DNA of 64,000 nt from Heliocidaris erythrogramma (lineage: Eukaryota; Echinodermata; Echinoidea; Camarodonta; Echinometridae). The notes under the pieces are model-generated. The model searched no databases. It saw only the letters and a program-made list of their open reading frames with translations, and was not told the DNA's origin. Every line of letters starts with the position of its first letter. Within the stretch, counting starts at the first letter, position 1. Location of the stretch: NCBI GenBank assembly GCA_025617745.1, contig CM046870.1, positions 10,406,410 through 10,470,409 on the forward strand, written 5' to 3'. The translations under genes were made by a program, and so were the position numbers. This document shows positions 57,145-64,000 of this stretch, one piece after another.

Positions 57145-58765
57145 GGTACGTTCACACGTAGAGCGATAGCATCGATGCTATCGAGGAGTCGATGCTATTT
57201 TGGTGAAGACCAGATAGTGTCGAGACCAAACGCTGTCTGAACGCAGATAGTCACGAGATAGAAGCGAGTTTCCAAACTATTCTTGCAGCGAGTTTAGCAG
57301 GAGTAAATCTCAGGATCCAGCGACAAAGCATCGACGCTTTGCGGTAGACCACCCACCACGCTTATGACTATTTGTCGTGTGAGCGCAATCGCTGCTATCT
57401 TTTCTCGCTGCTATTATAATTATATCTGTTTCATGTGGTGCTATAATATAATGCAATGTATGTATTCATGTGATGTACCCTCTTCCCTACTTTTTTTTCT
57501 ATTATCATTCTGTCTGTTTCATCTGGTACTGTAATGTAATGTATGTATTCATGTGATGTATATAGGGGTATAGTAGGGTAATGTGTATACTGTGTGGTAA
57601 GGAAGGGTTTTTTTTTTTTTTTGGGGGGGGGGGTTCCTTCTTTTTATCTTTTTCTTTTTTATATAATGTGACCAGGCACCACAAAACCACCCAAAAGTCG
57701 CACTGTGTGATTTTCAGTTAGAGATCAATCAATGTGTTTTGGTTGGCAAGCATGGTGAAATTTTAGGTTTGGGTATTTCCTGAAAGAGTATACTTTTTTC
57801 TAAGTAATCTAAAATGTGGAGGCACCAAACAATCTAGGAGTGGTATTTTTGCCAGCTTTTTATCAGACTTATGTGTGTCTTCTCTGGATTTTGTTGTCTT
57901 ACTTTTCTTTTTCACGACCCTGAATACTTGTCTCATTTTAATCTCCCATAAATCTCCCGGAGTAAGTTCTTGCATTGATACTTGCGCACTATGATAAACA
58001 GGATATGTCTATGTAGTATGCCAAGTTTTAGGACAATTTGATAATCTCTTCATAGAAATTTTCATTGAGTTCTTATCCTCCATTTGTCACCTTAGCACAA
58101 CACTTCGCGAGTCAGAGTGCTTCAATAGACTGCAAACTTTAAACCCTTATTAAGAAGTAACATTATGAGGGACTGTGCATTCTTCTCTTTGTACATTGAG
58201 TTATGAACATCCAATGAGTTATATATCATTTTAAAGCTGAGAATCTGCTCTTTCAGAATCAGACCTTAACTAAAGTATGATGTGGTCTTTAGATATTGAT
58301 TTACATGTGCTTACCAGAGAATATAGTGTGCATGCATGTGTTTTATTTTGGCATAAGATTGGAGTTCAGTCAATTTTGACATGTACAAGGTTTATTTAAA
58401 ATTAAGTATTATAACACATGTATTTGCTACTTGATTGTATTATCGATATTTCAAATGAATTGTTATTGTGTTATTATGTTGATTTATGAAGACAAATAAA
58501 ATATTATTCAAAACAAAAGCTTCGCATCATATGACCCCTGTACACAAACTTCTGCGCGTTTGATCATGCGTACCAATTATACTCGGGTCACTCTGTGTGG
58601 CGCAGTAATTATTGTTTTGGCAGCGGGTGAGCGATGAATAGTCACGAGTGGGTGATAGAAGCAAGTCGATCACGGCCTGTCTGAACGTACTGGAAATATT
58701 TTTGAAACTTACATAGCATTGATGCTAACATAGCATCGATGCTATGTACTACGTGTGAACATAAC
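57145..58765. mobile_element. TIR element with ACGTTCACACGTAG ends
   Basis: GGTACGTTCACACGTAG plus ATAGCATCGATGCTAT at 57145 mirrored by ATAGCATCGATGCTAT and CTACGTGTGAACATAAC at 58725-58765. Subterminal GATAGTCACGAG/GTCACGAGTGGGTGATAG words repeat. About 1.6 kb, no ORF. Confidence 0.65.
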
Positions 58766-58769
58766 TTAT

Positions 58770-59473
58770 GTCAGATTCTTCTGCAGAAAATTGGAAAACA
58801 ACGTAGCATGTAATACTTTGAATACTGAAATTACGATACAAGTGGATAAAGCTTGAGATATACATTTATTTTATGCATTTATATTGTTTTCATTTACAAA
58901 ATACCGAATACCAAAAGAATAGCAAACCCATATCTTCCAATGTAATGAAATTATGAATTTAAATGAGTGGAAAGTTTAACAGTAATCACTTTCATTGCAT
59001 AACTGATTAACTGTAACGCTGTGCGTATGAGGTGAACGAACTTTAATGCCATTAAATAGTTTTCCTACACATTGGATATGGATATATTTCCAAGTCTTTC
59101 TTAATTGTTTCAAATAGATATATGAATGAATGAATTTTATGACTCAAATTAATCATAATCTAGTTCATGATGAAATCGCTATTCAACTTTTGATGGTAGT
59201 ACGATGCTCCTTGTAGGGTGTGGTTCCTTGGTTGCACACAATACATGATCATGAGAGCGTACACGTGACATTGCAAATGATTAGATGTTTTTAACGTTTA
59301 ACAGAATACTGTTAATTTCTAGACAAGGGATGCAGATCCATGATTTAATTGTTAGAAGGGCAAACCATCCCCCAGAACATGATTCAGAAATCAAACTTGC
59401 CCCTTTCCAGACGTGTTCTAGGTAAGGGTAAGGGTGGAGAACAAAAAAGGAAACAACCCCCCCCCCCCCCCCC

Positions 59474-59509
<36 letters not shown>

Positions 59510-60550
59510 CCACTATTAGTTTCCTCGCGGGAATTTCTACTTAGGGTGGAGTTGCAGCAAAACAATATTTCCGATTGAGATCCATCTTCCAACGGAAGAG
59601 GAGGGGTATAGTCCTACCCTTAGACTGCCCTTTTTATCTCTCGGGGTGGTGGTGTGGGGGGGGGGGGAGGGGGGCGGCCGTTTCGGGCTCCAGATCCAAC
59701 TAATTTCAAGGACGTAAGTTGAAACTCTTACGACACCTTTTCTCTCTCATTACAATTCACGTGAAACAATATAAAGCTTTGTAAATGTACATGATATGTA
59801 TAGTAAAAACTGTATTGTGGAGGAGACAAATAATCAAATGACACCCACTGAAAGCGTGATGACACTACATACATAGTCTCCTGCAGGGCGTTCTTTTTAT
59901 TCATGATATTTAGTATGTATTTAAAACAAGGGGAAAATACAATCTTCATGAAATAAAGATTTATTAGATTACAAAGCACATTACTTTTTCAAGCCTCTTT
60001 AAAATGAAAGTCTCAACTAATATAGAAAAAGCAACTTCGTGAGCATTACACTTACAACCAACTTGCGAAAATAATTAAACACTACTGAATGTGGACGTAA
60101 TCATTGAGGAAAAACGAAGGAGTATAATGGATCACAATAAAACCACACTATGAACAAAACTCCTGGAACAGGTGAGTCCTATGAAGACTTTAAAAGATGA
60201 ACTTCGGATGCTAAACTAAATGAGGGAAGGAGATTGTTAAAAAGTTAGTTGAAAATGATCGTTTTCATATGTATTTGATAGCTGAGAAGCGTGGCGATTA
60301 AAAGACCTGGAATACAGAAAATAGGTAGTAAAATATGTGCATATGTGACCAATCATTAAGAAAAAAATATGAAAATATACTCTCATTACAAGACTAACAT
60401 CTTTAAACTTCCATATTGTTTCACAAATTAATTACCCTTTTTTCCAGGTAAGACGTTTTCTATGTAAAACGACTGGGGGAAAAGTCTAATAAATGTGAGT
60501 GAATTAACACCCACCTCCCTGTTTACTCTCTCCCATCCGGTCTATTTCAA
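58770..60550. other. Intergenic, no gene recognised
   Basis: C17 followed by A31 at 59458-59506 and G tracts at 59655-59675; the remainder is AT-rich and unassigned. Confidence 0.5.
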
Positions 60551-60663
60551 CAGATGAGGTTGCGAAACTACTCAAATCAGCCTCTGATTGGTCCCAACTT
60601 TTCTTCAGAGACAAAAGCAATATGTACAAATAATCGATCACAGCTGCGTCGAAGCGTTAATAA

Positions 60664-60670
60664 TATAAAA
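60664..60670 (+). promoter_or_regulatory. Candidate TATA box of the next gene
   Basis: TATAAAA about 205 nt upstream of the signal-peptide ATG at 60875. A start site near 60695 would give a 5' leader of about 180 nt. No other core motif was identified. Confidence 0.35.
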
Positions 60671-60874
60671 CGTTTTGGTAAAGATGCTTATTTCACAAGC
60701 ACGCCCAGTTTACGTGCGAAGCAGCAAACGAGCTGCATGTTAGCGTTTTGCGATCCTTAGGCGATATCTCGGGCCAAAACGCGAATGATAAACTTTTACC
60801 TACGAAGGAGTAATAACAAGCTTTAACCGCAGACGACTTACTTCTTACAAGGACATCTAAAGCTTCAGGCGAAA

Positions 60875-60948
60875 ATGGCGCCAAAGACGCCTACGCCGCT
60901 TTTTCTTCTCGGGGTGCTATTCTTTCTCTCATCTGCTAAAGTTGGAAG
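60875..60948 (+). CDS. First coding exon of a secreted protein (signal peptide), gene continues beyond the window
   Basis: The ATG at 60875 has a good context (GAAAATGG). The 74-nt exon encodes MAPKTP, then a hydrophobic core TPLFLLGVLFFLSSA, then KVG, and ends at a consensus donor AAG|GTAAGT (intron from 60949), in phase 2. This is a textbook signal-peptide exon. No later exon of this gene could be recognised in the remaining 3 kb. It lies on the same strand as, and downstream of, the mucin gene, so it may be a tandem relative, but that is speculation. Confidence 0.65.
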
Positions 60949-61210
60949 GTAAGTTATCTTGGTTATAGTAACATTGTAATATTGAAGTTTCAGACAAAAC
61001 TTACACTGACTGAGAAATCTGTCAATCGATTATTTATAAACGGACGATACTTGAGCTATGTGCGAAGAAATACAGGAATATGAAGCTCTTACTTCCTGAT
61101 CAAAATGTAAAGAAATAGAGTTTTTTGCGGATTCAAACCACCGATGTACATGATTTATTGCATGATGAACTGTTCGCAATCACCCAGAGCCAGTTGTACT
61201 GTCTTTACCA

Positions 61211-61353
61211 GAGCCCAGGCGTTTCATCAAGTGTCTTGTCGGTGATCTTAACAGACAAATTTGCTCTCAGTCAATCAGATGCAAGGATTTCAGTAGCTTA
61301 TAACAGTTATTGCAAGTTATCATTGATGACAAGCTTTATGAAACAGGGCCCAG
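61211..61353. mobile_element. MITE, GTTTCATCAAG / CTTTATGAAAC ends
   Basis: AGCCCAGGCGTTTCATCAAG ... CTTTATGAAACAGGGCCC with inner TCTTGTCGGTGATC/GATGACAAG. Lies in the first intron of the signal-peptide gene. Related pieces at 3383 and 8246. Confidence 0.7.
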
Positions 61354-61527
61354 ATTAGTTTTAACAAAATCAAGTCGTTTTCTCGTATTAGTTTTGAGAA
61401 GCATAAAACTTTGTTTCTTTTTTTGCCAATGTAATCGTATATCTTAAACGACTATATAAAAAACGTGATCGATGTGCCTTAACTGATTATTCAAAAACAA
61501 ATTTTAAGCTAATCTCAGAAAAGTTAT

Positions 61528-61770
61528 ATGCACACTCTCATAAATGTTGGTTAAAAATCATTAGGTTGGTTAAAATATCAACCTACCAACTGTTGGTTAA
61601 CAAAAGATTGTGTGATAAACATATGGGCATTAAGAGAAAAACAGTTGGTAGGTTCATATTTCAACCAACCTTAACCCCTAGCATACGGGAAACGGGTAAT
61701 TCATGTATTAAGTCTACGTGAATAAGAGAATCCAGTAGTCAACGGGTTAAAACTTTTCTGAGAGTGCACA
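61528..61770. mobile_element. Inverted-repeat element
   Basis: GCACACTCTCATAAATGTTG and its imperfect inverse TTTTCTGAGAGTGCAC, with inner GGTTGG..ACCTACCAACTG and CAGTTGGTAGG..CAACCAACC. Confidence 0.6.
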
Positions 61771-61949
61771 TTGAAAACTGCACCGAGTTTACCTTCTTGC
61801 TATTCTTTTTGTCATCCGCTCCTTTTTTCAGGTAAACTACCTTGGTTGCTGTAATATTAACAAAATATTGTATTTTGTTCTTCATTTGATTCGATTTTAC
61901 TTGATTTGATCTGATTTGATTTATTATTTTTTATATCTTCCTTTCGAAC

Positions 61950-63060
61950 TTACTTGGTGTGTTACCATGGTAAAAACCCTAGTGGTCACGCCCACCACCA
62001 ACCTTATGTAAACTAGGAAGAATATGAGAGCTGAGGGTCCTAGCTAACAGAAAAACATGATTTAAGATTGTTCAGACAGTTATTTTCTATTTTGTATTGA
62101 TAAATCATGAATATTTTGCGCAATTATCAGCATTTTGTGGGACCGTTTCCATAGCAACGGCCCTTTAAATGGGCGTTTAAAACAATTTAAACGCCCATGA
62201 CTTCAAATGACTCAGATTGTGATTGGAATCAGTGGGGCAGCTTGAAATACATATATTAGATTCCTTACTATATATTTTATGCTGTTCAATGACAAATATA
62301 CGGTATTTTCTAAATTCCAGTATTTCCTTATGTGTTACCATGGTAACATCCCTAGCTGCCACGCCCACCACCACTTTGTCAAACAGGCAAATTATGATAG
62401 CTGAGGGTCATAACTAATATAAAACATTATCAAAGACTGTGCAGACACGTTTTTATTTCCATTTTGTAATGGCTAGTTATAGATTTTTTCACAAATAACA
62501 GCTTTTTGTTGGACCGTTTCCATAGCAACGACATTTTTTGACACACCCATGACTTTAAATGGCTCAGATTGTGATTGCAATCTATCAGGCAGCTTGAAAT
62601 ACACATAATAGGATGCTTACCCTAGACGCCACACCCACAACCAAATTTACATCAAATAGGCAGATTATGATAGCTGAGGGTCCTAGCTAATAGAAAAACA
62701 TACTTTAGGCTTGTGCATACAACTTTTTGGCTATTTCTTATTTATAAATGTAGAAAGTTGTCGAAAATACCCGCTTTTTATGGTACCGTTTCCATAGTAA
62801 CGGCCATTTTTTTTTTACATGATCTTGACTTTAAATGACTATGATTATGGTTGTAATCGATTGGGCACCTTAAAATACATATTAGGATGCTTACCAAGTA
62901 TTTTTAGATTCGTGAATTGGAATTATATGACGTTTCCTAAAATTTAAATTTGTCTTGATCCGTTACCATGGTAACGTCCCTGGTGGCCACACCCACCACT
63001 AACTTTATGGCAAACAAGCAGATTCTGATAGCTGAGGGTCCTAGCTAACAGCAACACACT
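61950..63060. repeat. Degenerate tandem satellite, 275-370-bp units, 3+ copies
   Basis: Each unit has GTTACCATGGTAA, CACGCCCACCAC, GATAGCTGAGGGTC, GGACCGTTTCCATAGCAACG and CATGACTT.AAATG. Landmarks GCTGAGGGTC fall at about 62031, 62401, 62676 and 63030. Confidence 0.85.
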
Positions 63061-63125
63061 TTATTAAAAATTGTGCCTAAGGGGGCGGGGGTGGAACCTT
63101 TTCGGTTACTGGCCCATGGACTAAT

Positions 63126-63381
63126 ATGGTACAATTGGTAAAAATTGGTAATGTTATTATTGCACAGAGGGAGATCACAGAGATTGCAACCCCGCTCCCC
63201 CGTAGATAATATCCTATTCGTATGCAATAATAGCATACGAGAACACGAGGAACAACATGAAATTAGGTAAAGAGAAATAAGCAGTGGAGAAAAACAAATG
63301 GTACAATTGCTAGTACAATTGTTAAAAAGTGAGGATTGGTAATGTTATCATTGCATACAGGGAGATCACAGAGATTGCAAA
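63126..63381. repeat. Duplicated segment (GGAGATCACAGAGATTGCAA)
   Basis: A 60-bp segment with TGGTAATGTTATNATTGCA and the word in the call occurs at about 63146 and again at 63326. Confidence 0.75.
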
Positions 63382-63385
63382 CACC

Positions 63386-63510
63386 CCCCCCCCCCAAAAA
63401 AAAACAACAAAAAAACAAAACAAAACAAAACAAAACAACAACAACAACAACAACAAACAAACAAAAACAAACAAAAAACAAACAAACAAACAAACAAGAA
63501 AAAAAAAGGA
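63386..63510. repeat. C/A homopolymers and (CAAA)n microsatellite
   Basis: C12A9 followed by AAAAC, CAA and CAAA repeats. The last 500 bp of the window show nothing recognisable. Confidence 0.9.
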
Positions 63511-64000
63511 AATAAAAAAGGGGGAAAATGTTATTTAAACGTTTACACAGTTGCATAAATGAAAAGATTACATTAAAAAATAAAATACATACCAATAAAT
63601 TGTCAAGGAACAAAGATTAAAATAAAAAACGAATGATTTGAAAAGTCCATAACTTTGTTTCTTTATTCACAACTGTAAATAGTTGAAAGCTGAACTAAGT
63701 ACTCGCCAAATTGTGTATAAACTGATTTCGCATTGTTAGTCTAGATTAATATAATATTTGGGCTACTAATGGAACAAAGAGGGGACTGTCACAGTCGACT
63801 TTTAGTAAAGATGTATTGTATAGTATCACATACTAAAACATATGGCGATCCAGAGTTTCTCCCCTTTGCCAGTAAAGAGTTAACCCTTTCAGAACAGGAA
63901 TTATTAAAGGGCTAAATTCATCACATTTTGTTCTTCAAATTGGCAACAATAACATTTATCTTTTAGTGTTACATGGCTCTCATAAGATGTAACATCTTTG

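Noticed and set aside
56655..57161. 168-codon ORF rich in Ser, Leu and Phe
   Set aside because: Artefact of the pyrimidine-rich tract, no domain or start context.

Overview
The window is AT-rich animal genomic DNA with long introns, tRNA-derived SINEs, non-LTR retrotransposons, a tyrosine-recombinase element carrying an SGNH hydrolase, and dozens of short inverted-repeat elements. This mix, plus a gel-forming-mucin-type gene, points to a marine invertebrate deuterostome. An echinoderm such as a sea urchin is my best guess, but it is inference from repeat style and gene type, not proof.

Main gene (113-44252, + strand). I assembled 13 consecutive exons of one secreted, mucin-like glycoprotein. 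All intron phases agree and the total coding length is a whole number of codons (about 1,352 residues in the window). Order of domains: VWD (exons 113-178, 1246-1488, 1891-1923, 2090-2233), C8 (3061-3221, 12289-12445), TIL followed in the same exon by about 2 kb of Thr/Pro-rich 5-residue repeats (16094-18298), an unrecognised Cys-containing beta-rich region (19593-19891, 21396-21552), a Thr-rich linker (28016-28155), one VWC-like module (28256-28357, 33756-33798) and a C-terminal cystine knot ending in the stop codon (43942-44252). The 5' part of the gene, and any further VWD assemblies, lie upstream of the window. VWD-C8-TIL and the cystine knot serve multimerisation in this family, and the repeat block is the O-glycosylated mucin segment.

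Introns of this gene. They are full of mobile DNA. 4.1-8.0 kb holds a decayed antisense Ngaro-like element (gag-like, tyrosine recombinase, SGNH hydrolase) with two MITEs inserted in it. 8.9-10.1 kb has two large foldback elements. 11.25-11.39 kb has a twin mini-hairpin. 12.6-15.8 kb has SINEs and a degenerate satellite. 29.0-33.3 kb is a run of unusual low-complexity tandem and foldback arrays. 34.1-42.1 kb is a nest: an old antisense LINE appears to be split by a block containing foldback arrays, a second antisense LINE with a C-terminal C2H2 finger, and at least four smaller insertions with clear target duplications.

Downstream (44.3-60.6 kb). A 2-kb inverted-repeat element starts directly at the mucin stop codon and supplies the apparent poly(A) signal. 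It is followed by further foldback elements (46.6-48.5, 54.1-55.1, 57.1-58.8 kb), tandem duplications, SINEs and microsatellites. I recognise no coding gene here.

Right end (60.66-64.0 kb). A TATA-like box and a short exon encoding a signal peptide followed by a consensus splice donor (60875-60948, + strand) mark the start of another secreted-protein gene that runs out of the window. Its first intron holds a MITE and a degenerate tandem satellite.
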